The notes: generated by a model not told the origin, from the sequence alone. Shown: positions 1 to 6,373, numbered from the stretch's first letter. The stretch: DNA of 8,338 nucleotides from Treponema sp. (GCA_031266695.1 JAISAK010000339.1:1-8338); one strand, 5' to 3'. Numbers and translations are program-made.

Positions 1-92
1 ATTTTTCCTTTTAACATTACCCCACGGAAAAAACGTTTGTCGTAAAAATATATACAAGCCTTTGGATTATTTTTATATAGTTTTATTCGCAT
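1..92 (-). CDS. Possible 5' part of an AT-rich gene running out of the window
   Basis: Reading the minus strand from an ATG at 92-90, the frame stays open to the window edge and gives about 30 residues beginning MRIKLYKNNPKACIYFYDKR, rich in Lys, Tyr, Phe and Asn. The composition and codon use resemble the AT-rich lipoprotein gene at 344-1351 and not the GC-richer genes further right. The ATG lies 36 bases beyond the attC-like core at 135-129, a usual distance for the first codon of an integron cassette. No clear Shine-Dalgarno sequence precedes it. The frame is open back to a TAA at about 150, so the exact start is uncertain. Function cannot be named from so short a piece, and it could be chance in AT-rich DNA. 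Confidence 0.35.
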   Translation of the reverse strand, partial: MRIKLYKNNPKACIYFYDKRFFRGVMLKGK

Positions 93-128
93 TGACGGAG
101 AATTTGTATGCCAATAAAAAATTATTTC

Positions 129-327
129 GCATAACGTTCCAGCTGTTTACGATGTTTTGACGGCCCGAATAAAGGCTTTGCACAGCAAAGACCAGGGCCG
201 ACAAAAAGTGGCGGAGGTTTTGCGCAGAAATGAACGTAGCGCAATGACTCAGGCAAACCGGAGCCCGAGCCGCCTACTGGCCCGGTTTGTCCGGCAGGAC
301 AAAAAGGTGTAAACAGGCCTGTTATAC
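129..327 (-). repeat. attC-like structured element (possible integron recombination site)
   Basis: Read on the minus strand, the element begins GTATAAC (327-321) and ends GTTATGC (135-129). These are complementary but for one G-T pair and approximate the attC consensus RYYYAAC...GTTRRRY. Inside them, after short unequal spacers (4 and 7 bases), lies a perfect 8-base pair CTGTTTAC/GTAAACAG (143-150 with 309-316), followed by TTTTG/CAAAA (155-159 with 300-304). This R box, spacer, L box order is that of attC sites. The middle holds further hairpins: 176-181/185-190, 220-225/239-244, 254-261/282-289 (8 bp) and 287-292/297-302. It is GC-rich between AT-rich flanks and starts 16 bases after the lipoprotein stop codon. 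At 199 bases it is longer than most attC sites, and one core position on each side departs from consensus. A MITE/REP-like element or structured RNA is the alternative. Confidence 0.5.
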
Positions 328-343
328 GACGTTTGGGCTGCTT

Positions 344-1315
344 TTATTTATATATTTTCTCAAAAAATCTATATCTCTCAACCACCAATGGATTATCATT
401 TGGACAATAAATCACATTTAGTTCACTATCTTTATAAATTTTTAATTCATATCTTATTCCGAAATATTTATTCAAATAATAATATGTATATGTTTCAGCA
501 AAATCTTCCGCCCATGAAGCAGAACCATATAACGAACTAAATGGGGTGTTAATTAAGTTTTCATATAATTCCATTGACAATTCTTTATCTATTTTATTCC
601 CTAAATCATAAAAAGAAATTTTGTAAATTGAAAGGAAGTCATAGATATTTTTTGGTTTCTTGAAATCGTCCCAAATGTTTTGTATAAAATGTTTTGAATA
701 ATCAATTTTATAAATATTCATTAAGAATGGGTCTATATATGGAGTTATATTATGATAAAAATCATAAATATGGCTTGTTTCATGTAATAATCCAAAAAGT
801 AATGCCAAATAATCTGTATTAAAACTTGCTTCGATATTTATATTTTCATTATTTGTAAATGATGAATTGTCTCTATACTCAATCCATTCGGATATTGTTT
901 TATTGAGTAACTCCCTGTTAAAAAATAAAATCATATATGCATTGTTATTCCCATCAAATACACAATCAACCATTCCCGCACCTTTGAAATTGTTTATAAA
1001 ATATATTGCATAAATCTTTTCTTTCATAATGTTTTTATAGGTTTCCGGCAACAAATCGTAATATTCCATAAAAGTATTCTTTTCTATGTCCGTTAATTCA
1101 TATCCGGAATACATATCAGTAACGTCCATTTGATTTATACGATTTATTACAAATTGATTCGGGCCTATAATTCTGTCTTTTATATATAATGAAACATTTC
1201 CATTATAATTTTCTATCTTTTTATATGGATTATTTAATACATTATTATGCCCAGTAGTATTACAAGACATAATTAACAAAATAAATATGATGCTAAATAG
1301 ATATTGTTTTTTCAT
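344..1315 (-). CDS. Putative lipoprotein with zincin (HExxH) metallopeptidase motifs
   Basis: From the ATG at 1315-1313 the protein has 323 residues. It opens with a lipoprotein signal: Lys-Lys, a hydrophobic stretch, then I-M-S-C with Cys18 as the likely lipidated residue. The frame also extends upstream to a GTG at 1351 (335 residues), but the extra 12 residues would precede an otherwise ideal signal peptide, and the GTG sits inside a hairpin; the ATG is therefore preferred, though no strong Shine-Dalgarno is seen. In the mature part, HETSH (residues 178-182) fits the HExxH zinc motif, and some 90 residues later SASWAEDFAETY (from about 265) supplies glutamates for a third zinc ligand. The pairing of HExxH with EDFAE resembles the Peptidase_Mx1 type of zinc-binding lipoproteins (family recalled, not searched). 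Catalysis is inferred. The gene is strongly AT-rich, unlike mlaD directly upstream, and is followed by an attC-like element, suggesting a transferred cassette. Substrate unknown. Confidence 0.75.
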   Translation of the reverse strand: MKKQYLFSIIFILLIMSCNTTGHNNVLNNPYKKIENYNGNVSLYIKDRIIGPNQFVINRINQMDVTDMYSGYELTDIEKNTFMEYYDLLPETYKNIMKEKIYAIYFINNFKGAGMVDCVFDGNNNAYMILFFNRELLNKTISEWIEYRDNSSFTNNENINIEASFNTDYLALLFGLLHETSHIYDFYHNITPYIDPFLMNIYKIDYSKHFIQNIWDDFKKPKNIYDFLSIYKISFYDLGNKIDKELSMELYENLINTPFSSLYGSASWAEDFAETYTYYYLNKYFGIRYELKIYKDSELNVIYCPNDNPLVVERYRFFEKIYK

Positions 1316-1348
1316 ATTTTCATCATACCACTTCATTTTTTCGATAAA

Positions 1349-1364
1349 CACAGGGGTACCTGTG
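1349..1364 (-). terminator. Short hairpin behind mlaD, possible weak terminator
   Basis: CACAGG at 1349-1354 pairs perfectly with CCTGTG at 1359-1364 around a 4-base loop. Read on the minus strand it lies just after the mlaD stop codon and is followed by TTTAT, not a full U-run, so any terminator would be weak. It overlaps the upstream GTG of the lipoprotein frame. It may instead be part of a repeat or mark the junction between the mla operon and the AT-rich DNA. Confidence 0.25.
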
Positions 1365-1373
1365 GGACAGACA

Positions 1374-2843
1374 CTAATTCGTGGACAGACTGTTCATCGC
1401 CGGCACCAATCCCACAAGGCCCTTGATTTCCCGGTCGGCAAAGCGTACGCCGCCGCCGATAAAGTAATCGCGATTTTCACTGAGGCTGTTGTTGATTCCT
1501 CCCTTAAGATAAATCCAGTTCCAGGGTTTATCCGAATTGGGATCAAAGAAGGGGTACAGGGTCAGCGTGCCCCGGAGGTTCGGCGTCTCGCCGGTTTTGA
1601 AATCAAAAACATCGCCGGAAACGCTTGCCCAGCGCACCGGCTGTATATCAAGGCCAAGGCCCGCCGTGTTTTCCCGGAGTCCGCCCCGGAAGGTAAGATG
1701 GCCAAAGCGCCGGGCAAGCTCCGCGTCAATGGCAAAGGAATATTTGGTTTCAGTGATATCCCGCACGGAGCGGACGCCGTTTTCATCGGTTATTTCCCTG
1801 ACCGTACGGTTTGAATAGCCGTCGGGAACCGATGAAACGCCGATCCGGTACCAGCGATCGTCCGAAGCGGGGGTAAGCCGGATTGACGCGCCGGCCGATG
1901 CCTGTTCGGCAAGAACATTGTAGCTGCCGTAAGTATCAACCTGCAGGCCAAGGCCTGCCGCGCGCTCCACAATGACATTGGCGTTGTCAATTACCTCTCC
2001 AGCGCCGAGGGCTACCGTATTAATGGTATCAAGAGCGGTTTGAAGTTTTTCCGCGGCAACCTCTATCCTTTGTACCGCGGCAAGTATGCTGCTGTAGAGC
2101 TGATCGTCGTAGACGATCCGGCCGACATTCCCCTGCCCCCGGCGGATCTCATCGGTAATCATGCGGATATTTTCCAGGGAACCGTAAATATCCGCGGCGG
2201 GCCCGGTTCCGGCGGTTTCTCCCTGGGCAAGCAGGCGTTCCACCCGCTCGGTAATAAGCGCCACGGACTCAAGGATTCGGGAAATCCGCTCCAGTTCCTC
2301 GTCCGACTGGGCGTCAATTTTTCCGGCAATTGAGTTAAACGTTTCCAGAGACACCTCAAGAAGGGCAAGCTGGTTTTCCTGAAAGCTCTTGAGAAGCTGC
2401 GATATCTGCCCGCCCATTTCCTGGACAAGGCCGATAATCTGGCCGATATCGCCCGCGTTCTTTTCCGCGTCTATTCTGCTTCCCGGCTGGATAAGGGGAC
2501 TCAAATCGGAACCCGGATTCAGGGTGAGTACCGATGTTCCCAGAATTGAAGAAGACCTCCGGGAGATTTTCGCGTCTTCCCGAATCTCCACATTTTTGAG
2601 AAAGGCCACCTGGAGATAGGCCTCGTTTCCTTTCAGGGTGACTCCCCTGACCCTGCCCACGGCAACGCCCGCAAGGTAAACCTTGGATCGGGTAGAAAGG
2701 CCGGTAGCGTCCTGAAGAACCACTTCGTACATGCGGGTGTTAAAATCGGAAAGGCCGTCGGCGGAAATGATTATATAGGCGCCTCCCGCCGTCCCCAGGA
2801 CGATGAAGAAAAGGGCTATTTTAACATACCGCGAAATATTCAT
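1374..2843 (-). CDS. mlaD: MCE/MlaD-family lipid-binding protein of an ABC transporter
   Basis: A 489-residue protein anchored in the inner membrane by one N-terminal helix (about residues 7-29) with the rest in the periplasm. The MCE/MlaD domain covers about 38-115 (YEVVLQDATGLSTRSKVYLAGVAVG-type opening, then a strand-rich part ending near LTLNPGSDL). A long helical, coiled-coil-like region follows (about 135-300), containing the GNVGRIVYDDQLY stretch common in MCE proteins. The last 180 residues (about 305-476) look like alternating beta-strands, which E. coli MlaD (about 180 residues) lacks. MCE proteins form hexameric channels that carry phospholipid or other lipid between membranes and the permease/ATPase. 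The start ATG overlaps the mlaF stop as ATGA, so translation is probably coupled. The extreme C-terminus (AMNSLSTN) is encoded in a short repetitive stretch next to the AT-rich insertion and may be altered. No MlaA, B or C gene is in the window. Confidence 0.88.
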   Translation of the reverse strand: MNISRYVKIALFFIVLGTAGGAYIIISADGLSDFNTRMYEVVLQDATGLSTRSKVYLAGVAVGRVRGVTLKGNEAYLQVAFLKNVEIREDAKISRRSSSILGTSVLTLNPGSDLSPLIQPGSRIDAEKNAGDIGQIIGLVQEMGGQISQLLKSFQENQLALLEVSLETFNSIAGKIDAQSDEELERISRILESVALITERVERLLAQGETAGTGPAADIYGSLENIRMITDEIRRGQGNVGRIVYDDQLYSSILAAVQRIEVAAEKLQTALDTINTVALGAGEVIDNANVIVERAAGLGLQVDTYGSYNVLAEQASAGASIRLTPASDDRWYRIGVSSVPDGYSNRTVREITDENGVRSVRDITETKYSFAIDAELARRFGHLTFRGGLRENTAGLGLDIQPVRWASVSGDVFDFKTGETPNLRGTLTLYPFFDPNSDKPWNWIYLKGGINNSLSENRDYFIGGGVRFADREIKGLVGLVPAMNSLSTN

Positions 2844-3592
2844 ACCTTTAACTCGCTAAAGGAAATCCTTAAAAAGTCCTTTACCATCCGGTGCTCCGAG
2901 GCAACTACCTCTTTCGGGCTGCCGTCGGCAATTATATACCCCTGATCCAGAAAAGAGATTTTATCCGCAATTCTGAAAGCCGCGGGGATGTCATGCGTAA
3001 TCATCACACAGGTAAGATTCAGTTCCTTGTTTACCCGTATTACCAGACCGTTGATCGTTTCGGACAAAACCGGATCAAGGCCGGTAGTAGGCTCGTCAAA
3101 AAACAAAACCTCCGGCCGCATGATCAGTGCCCGCGCCACACCGACGCGCTTGCGCATGCCCCCCGAAAGTTCGTCCGGCCTTTTTGCTTCAATACCGGGA
3201 AGTTCTATCCACTTCAGCATTTCCGCTACCCTGTTCCGGACCTCACCGCGATCCCGCAGGCGAAGCACTTCCCGCAGGGGAAAGGCCAAATTCTCGCCTA
3301 CGGTCATGGAATCAAAAAGGGCCGCATTCTGAAAAGAATAGCCGAAATAACGGCGCATGGCAATCAATTCGCCGGGCGGCAGGGACGTAAGCTCTATATC
3401 CTTAAACCAGACTTTTCCCCGGTCGGGTTTCATCATGCCCATAATGGTTTTAAAAAGCACGCTCTTGCCTGTACCGCTCTGGCCGATAATGGCGCTCACC
3501 TTTTTATCCGGTATTTCCAGGGTAACTCCCTTTAACACAGCGTTGCTTCCAAAAGCTTTGGCAAGATCCTCGGTACGAACAATCGCGCTCAT
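2840..3592 (-). CDS. mlaF: ABC transporter ATPase of the Mla/MCE lipid system
   Basis: A 250-residue cytoplasmic ATP-binding subunit that powers lipid movement through the MlaE-type permease. All nucleotide-binding motifs are visible: Walker A GQSGTGKS (37-44), Q-loop Q88 in SFQNAALFDSMTVGENL, signature LSGGM (142-146), Walker B LFFDEP (163-168), D-loop region GLDP (171-174) and the switch His200 in ITHD. The stretch SFQNAALFDSMTV and the LSGGMRKRVGVARAL signature are characteristic of the MlaF/Ttg2A branch rather than of a generic importer ATPase. Length is close to the family's 250-270 residues. The ATG overlaps the mlaE stop by 4 bases, and its own stop overlaps mlaD by 4 bases, so the order permease-ATPase-MCE protein is a tightly coupled operon. 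A GAGG lies 11 bases before the start. Nothing looks damaged. Confidence 0.92.
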   Translation of the reverse strand: MSAIVRTEDLAKAFGSNAVLKGVTLEIPDKKVSAIIGQSGTGKSVLFKTIMGMMKPDRGKVWFKDIELTSLPPGELIAMRRYFGYSFQNAALFDSMTVGENLAFPLREVLRLRDRGEVRNRVAEMLKWIELPGIEAKRPDELSGGMRKRVGVARALIMRPEVLFFDEPTTGLDPVLSETINGLVIRVNKELNLTCVMITHDIPAAFRIADKISFLDQGYIIADGSPKEVVASEHRMVKDFLRISFSELKV

Positions 3593-4344
3593 ATATAGAT
3601 AAACCTCAGAATAATAGTGGTTAAAAGATAATCCGCCACAAGGATTGAAACGGAAGAAGCGACGACGGCTTTTGTGGCGCTGTCACCGACTCCCTTTGCG
3701 CCCTGAGACGCCCTGAGGCCGAAGAAACAGCAGATGGTGGAAACAATCAGCCCCATGATCGCCGCCTTGACAAGCCCCATAAAGACATCGCGGGGGCTTA
3801 AAAAATCAAAAAGGTAATTCATATAACCGGCGGAATCGATATTGAACAGAAGCATTGATATCAGGCAGGATCCCAGGGTGCCTACCATGTCCGCAAGGAG
3901 GGTAAGGATGGGGAACACAAAAAAAGAAGCTATCACCTTCGGAAAAACAAGATAATGTTCGGCGCTTACGGACATTGATTCAAGGGAATCGATTTGTTCG
4001 GTAACCCGCATGGTTCCCAGCTCCGCCGCCATGGCGGAGCCGTTTTTCGCGATAAGCATCAGGGAAGTGATAATCGGGGCAATTTCCCGGGACATGGCCA
4101 CCGCCACCGCCGCGCCGGTTCCTATTTCGGCCTGAAAATCCTGAAGGATGGAAACCATTTGCAGCGTAAAGATCATCCCCATTGCCCCGCCGGACAGGAT
4201 GATGACAAAGAGGGAATTGACCCCCAAATGTTCAATTTCAACAAGGTACTGAACAATGCGGAAGGGTCCCTTTACCATGCAGCGGAGCAGGGCCCCGAGA
4301 AACGCAAAATACCGGCCGATGGTTTCAAGCTTTTCCGAAAGCAT
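3589..4344 (-). CDS. mlaE: MlaE-family permease of the lipid ABC transporter
   Basis: A 251-residue inner-membrane permease, close to the usual size of about 260. It starts with an amphipathic segment and has roughly five membrane segments (about 43-65, 86-107, 135-165, 187-210, 228-250). The family signature is clear: SREIAPIITSLMLIAKNGSAMAAELGTMRVTEQIDSL (about 85-121), followed near the end by GLRASQGAKGVGDSATKAVV. It forms the membrane core that passes lipid between MlaD and the bilayer, driven by MlaF. The frame is open to an ATG at 4410 (22 extra residues), but that extension has no family character. The ATG at 4344 is preferred because AGGTGG (4360-4355) lies 10 bases before it and the protein then begins like other MlaE proteins. 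The ATG at 4353 is only one base from that site and is less likely. Its TGA overlaps the mlaF start as ATGA. Confidence 0.9.
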   Translation of the reverse strand: MLSEKLETIGRYFAFLGALLRCMVKGPFRIVQYLVEIEHLGVNSLFVIILSGGAMGMIFTLQMVSILQDFQAEIGTGAAVAVAMSREIAPIITSLMLIAKNGSAMAAELGTMRVTEQIDSLESMSVSAEHYLVFPKVIASFFVFPILTLLADMVGTLGSCLISMLLFNIDSAGYMNYLFDFLSPRDVFMGLVKAAIMGLIVSTICCFFGLRASQGAKGVGDSATKAVVASSVSILVADYLLTTIILRFIYI

Positions 4345-4360
4345 TCTACCCATACCACCT

Positions 4361-4389
4361 ATTGTAATGCGGAGCGTATTCTTCGGCAA
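4361..4389 (-). promoter_or_regulatory. Weak candidate promoter for the mla operon
   Basis: On the minus strand, TTGCCG (4389-4384) and TACAAT (4366-4361) are separated by 17 bases, matching sigma-70 boxes at 4 of 6 and 5 of 6 positions. Initiation would fall near 4354, inside or next to the AGGTGG proposed as ribosome site for mlaE, which argues against it. An alternative uses TTGACC (4429-4424) with TACAAC (4403-4398), but that spacer is 20 bases. The operon promoter is therefore not settled. Confidence 0.25.
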
Positions 4390-4422
4390 TGCGCCGTGTT
4401 GTAATGCCATGCCGCGCCCGGT

Positions 4423-4441
4423 GGGTCAAAGACATTGACCC
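4423..4441. promoter_or_regulatory. Inverted repeat overlapping the -35 box, candidate operator
   Basis: GGGTCAA (4423-4429) and TTGACCC (4435-4441) form a perfect 7-base inverted repeat with a 5-base centre. The right half contains the -35 box of the rightward promoter, and a third TTGACCC copy lies at 4463-4469, at the end of the -10 box and the predicted transcription start. CATTGACCCG recurs exactly 28 bases apart (4433-4442 and 4461-4470). This arrangement suits a repressor site controlling the GerMN gene and perhaps mlaE on the other strand. The binding protein is unknown. Confidence 0.4.
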
Positions 4442-4463
4442 GCAATCTGCTTTGCCGTATCAT
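4435..4463 (+). promoter_or_regulatory. Sigma-70-type promoter of the GerMN-protein gene
   Basis: TTGACC (4435-4440) is followed after exactly 17 bases by TATCAT (4458-4463); both match the vegetative consensus at 5 of 6 positions. Expected initiation is near 4470, which is also the first base of the only usable start codon (GTG). The transcript may therefore be leaderless. The -35 box lies in an inverted repeat that could be an operator. Confidence 0.55.
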
Positions 4464-4469
4464 TGACCC

Positions 4470-5417
4470 GTGGCAGTACGAAAAAATACAAGTGAAAAAG
4501 GAAACGGCCGGACGAGGGAAAAATCCCGGAGCCGTCAAAGTAAATCCCGGGGTCTGCCCGTAGCGATTATCTTCTGGCTGGTTTTTTTTATTATTATCAC
4601 AGGTTTTTTCCTTATAAATCGGGAAGCGATAAAGAAAAATTCGGATATCCTTGCCCGGCTCCTGCATCTTCCCCGGCTTGGTCTGTCAAAGGAGGCCGCG
4701 ATATCCGTGGAACCGGAGGACGCGCCGGGGGAAAACGCGCCGGCCCCGGACAGTCCGGGGGCGCCTTCCCCGCGGGACGGGCGCCCTGAATCGACGGAGC
4801 CGGCTTCAGGCAATTCCGCCGCGGAAAACATCGCGAAACCACCCGCGGGAAACACCGTCCTGCCCCCGGCGGCGGCCCTTTCCCCGGCAGCCGAACCGGC
4901 CGCGTCCGCACGGCCCGCGCCGCCGTCCGGGACAAGCCCTGCCGCGGAGCCCGCGCCGTCCACCCCGCCGGCGCGGCCCGTGGACACACGGCCCGGGGAG
5001 ACACGGGAACGCGGCGTTTACTTTACCCGGATCGACAGGGATGGAACAATTCTCAGAACAAAGGCGTCAAGAAAGATAGCCGTTTCGGATTCTCCCATGC
5101 TGGACAGTCTCAAGGCCCTCCTTTCGGGCCCTACTATGGAGGAACAGCGCCAGGGACTGATGAGTCTTATTCCAAAGGACACCCGGATACTTTCAGCCAC
5201 AGTGCGCGGCAATACCGCCTATATCAGTTTCAGCGAGGACTTCCTGTATAACACCTACGGAGTTGAAGGTTACGCGGCCCAGCTCCGGCAGATTGTCTGG
5301 ACCCTTACCGAATTTCCCAATATAAACGATGTTCAGATTCTTATCGAAGGAAGAAGGATAGATTATCTTGGCGAAGGGATTTGGATTGGGAGCCCGGTTA
5401 ACAGGGATTCGATTTAA
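4470..5417 (+). CDS. Membrane-anchored GerMN-domain protein with Pro/Ala-rich linker
   Basis: A 315-residue protein in three parts: a very basic N-terminus (about 1-28), one membrane helix (about 30-50, VAIIFWLVFFIIITGFFLI) and a low-complexity linker rich in Pro, Ala, Gly and Ser (about 80-180, with SPAAEPA twice), then a C-terminal GerMN domain (about 181-310). Domain hallmarks are LLSGPT (217-222), the IPKDTRILSATVRGNTAYISFSEDF strand set (234-258) and QIVWTLTEFPNINDVQILIEG (274-294). GerMN domains occur in spore-germination proteins and in envelope lipoproteins of non-sporing bacteria; their biochemical role is not settled. The topology suggests the domain sits in the periplasm, held away from the membrane by the linker. 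An in-frame TGA lies immediately upstream (4464-4466) and no Met occurs before the helix, so GTG 4470 is the only reasonable start; it has no Shine-Dalgarno. The gene diverges from mlaE and converges on ymdB, with an 18-base gap. Confidence 0.85.
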   Translation: MAVRKNTSEKGNGRTREKSRSRQSKSRGLPVAIIFWLVFFIIITGFFLINREAIKKNSDILARLLHLPRLGLSKEAAISVEPEDAPGENAPAPDSPGAPSPRDGRPESTEPASGNSAAENIAKPPAGNTVLPPAAALSPAAEPAASARPAPPSGTSPAAEPAPSTPPARPVDTRPGETRERGVYFTRIDRDGTILRTKASRKIAVSDSPMLDSLKALLSGPTMEEQRQGLMSLIPKDTRILSATVRGNTAYISFSEDFLYNTYGVEGYAAQLRQIVWTLTEFPNINDVQILIEGRRIDYLGEGIWIGSPVNRDSI

Positions 5418-5435
5418 AAGGATCCCGGAAGAACC

Positions 5436-6356
5436 TCAAGTATTCCCCAGCCTTTGTATCGCCAAAGCCCTGCCTGTCTCCGCGTCTATTTTCGCAACAA
5501 CACCCTGAACCGTAGCGGGGGCGTCGTTTCCTTCGGCAGCAACCTCCATACGATACAGTATCTGCTTGCGGACCCGTTCCAGGCATATCTTTGGATCCAT
5601 CCCGATTACACTGTTGGCGACCCCGGTCATTCCCAAATCGGTAATATACGCGGTTCCTCCGGGCAGAACCCGCTCGTCGGCGGTCTGTACGTGGGTATGC
5701 GTACCCGCCATAAGGCTTACCCTGCCGTCAATGTAGTAAGCCAGAGACTCTTTTTCGCGGGTAGATTCCGCGTGGAAATCAACCAGTACAATGGGGCCGC
5801 TCCGCGCCGGGGAAGCCTGTGTTTCCCCGGCGCCGCCGGCCGCTCCGGAGGTTTCAAGAACCGTATCAAAACAGCGGAAAGGGCAATCTGTAGATGCCAT
5901 AAATTCCCGGCCCTGCAAATTTACCACCAGCCAGGAAATCGCGGAGGAACCGGCATCGGCGGAATTGCCGGCGCCGGCGGGTTCTTCGCCAACGGGTTCT
6001 TCGCCGGCGGCGGGGCCCGCTATGTTACGGTTTTTTTCAAGCAAAACCCAGCCCCTGCCCGGCGATCCGGCAGGATAATTCGCCGGCCGCAGGATGCGGT
6101 TATCCGTATCCAGGAAAGGCCAAAAATCCCGTTTTTCCCAAATATGGTTACCGCTGGTTACCACGTCGGCGCCCGCCGCGAGGATTCTCTTATAACTCGC
6201 CTCGGTTAAACCAAAACCCTCGGCGGCGTTTTCACCGTTTACCACAACAAAATCGGCGGCATGCTCTTTGATAAGAAGGGGCAATTTTTTTTCAAGCGCC
6301 GCGAGCCCCGGCTCCCCGACAATATCGCCTATCATAATTACTTTTAAAACGGACAT
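5436..6356 (-). CDS. ymdB: YmdB-family metallophosphoesterase (2',3'-cyclic phosphodiesterase)
   Basis: A 306-residue cytoplasmic dimetal phosphoesterase. In Bacillus the family hydrolyses cyclic nucleotides in vitro and influences development and RNA decay. The expected metal and active-site residues are present: D11 (MIGDIVGEPG), E42-N43 (NGENAAEGFG), N70-H71 (TSGNHIWE), H195 (VDFHAE), and H220 and H222 (GTHTHVQTAD), followed by YITDLGMTG. The family is normally about 265 residues. The excess lies in two Gly/Ala/Glu-rich insertions, about 109-139 (containing GEEPVGEEPA) and about 170-187 (GAAGGAGETQAS), which fall between core strands and leave the catalytic motifs intact. The gene starts 17 bases after the rny stop and is surely cotranscribed; rny-ymdB adjacency is widespread. 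No good Shine-Dalgarno precedes the ATG at 6356; a second ATG at residue 8 would cut into the first strand and is unlikely. Confidence 0.92.
   Translation of the reverse strand: MSVLKVIMIGDIVGEPGLAALEKKLPLLIKEHAADFVVVNGENAAEGFGLTEASYKRILAAGADVVTSGNHIWEKRDFWPFLDTDNRILRPANYPAGSPGRGWVLLEKNRNIAGPAAGEEPVGEEPAGAGNSADAGSSAISWLVVNLQGREFMASTDCPFRCFDTVLETSGAAGGAGETQASPARSGPIVLVDFHAESTREKESLAYYIDGRVSLMAGTHTHVQTADERVLPGGTAYITDLGMTGVANSVIGMDPKICLERVRKQILYRMEVAAEGNDAPATVQGVVAKIDAETGRALAIQRLGNT
5978..6005 (-). repeat. In-frame 15-base tandem duplication inside ymdB
   Basis: CGGGTTCTTCGCC occurs at 5978-5990 and again at 5993-6005, a period of 15 bases, which encodes GEEPV-GEEPA in the first low-complexity insertion of YmdB. 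Such a perfect short tandem repeat suggests recent slippage growth of the insertion. The number of copies may vary between strains. Confidence 0.8.
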
Positions 6357-6373
6357 AATACAATACTAAACTA

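Noticed and set aside
129..327. Structured non-coding RNA or tRNA
   Set aside because: No cloverleaf or known riboswitch core is seen; the terminal boxes fit a recombination site better, though an RNA is not excluded.
1287..1814. 175-residue plus-strand frame bridging the lipoprotein start and the mlaD end
   Set aside because: It crosses a sharp composition change and is antisense to two better supported genes.
2891..3535. 214-residue open frame on the plus strand opposite mlaF
   Set aside because: Shadow of the ABC ATPase gene, which has every nucleotide-binding motif.
4359..4667. 102-residue minus-strand frame across the mlaE/GerMN divergent region
   Set aside because: It overlaps the promoter and the GerMN start, and its sequence has no family character.
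5404..5426. GGGATTC/GGATCCC hairpin between the convergent GerMN gene and ymdB as a terminator
   Set aside because: The 7-base stem has one wobble and a 9-base loop, and neither strand has a T-run after it; too weak to call.
5454..6209. 251-residue open frame on the plus strand opposite ymdB
   Set aside because: It is an antisense shadow of GC-rich coding DNA; all YmdB motifs are on the minus strand and the plus frame shows no recognisable domain.
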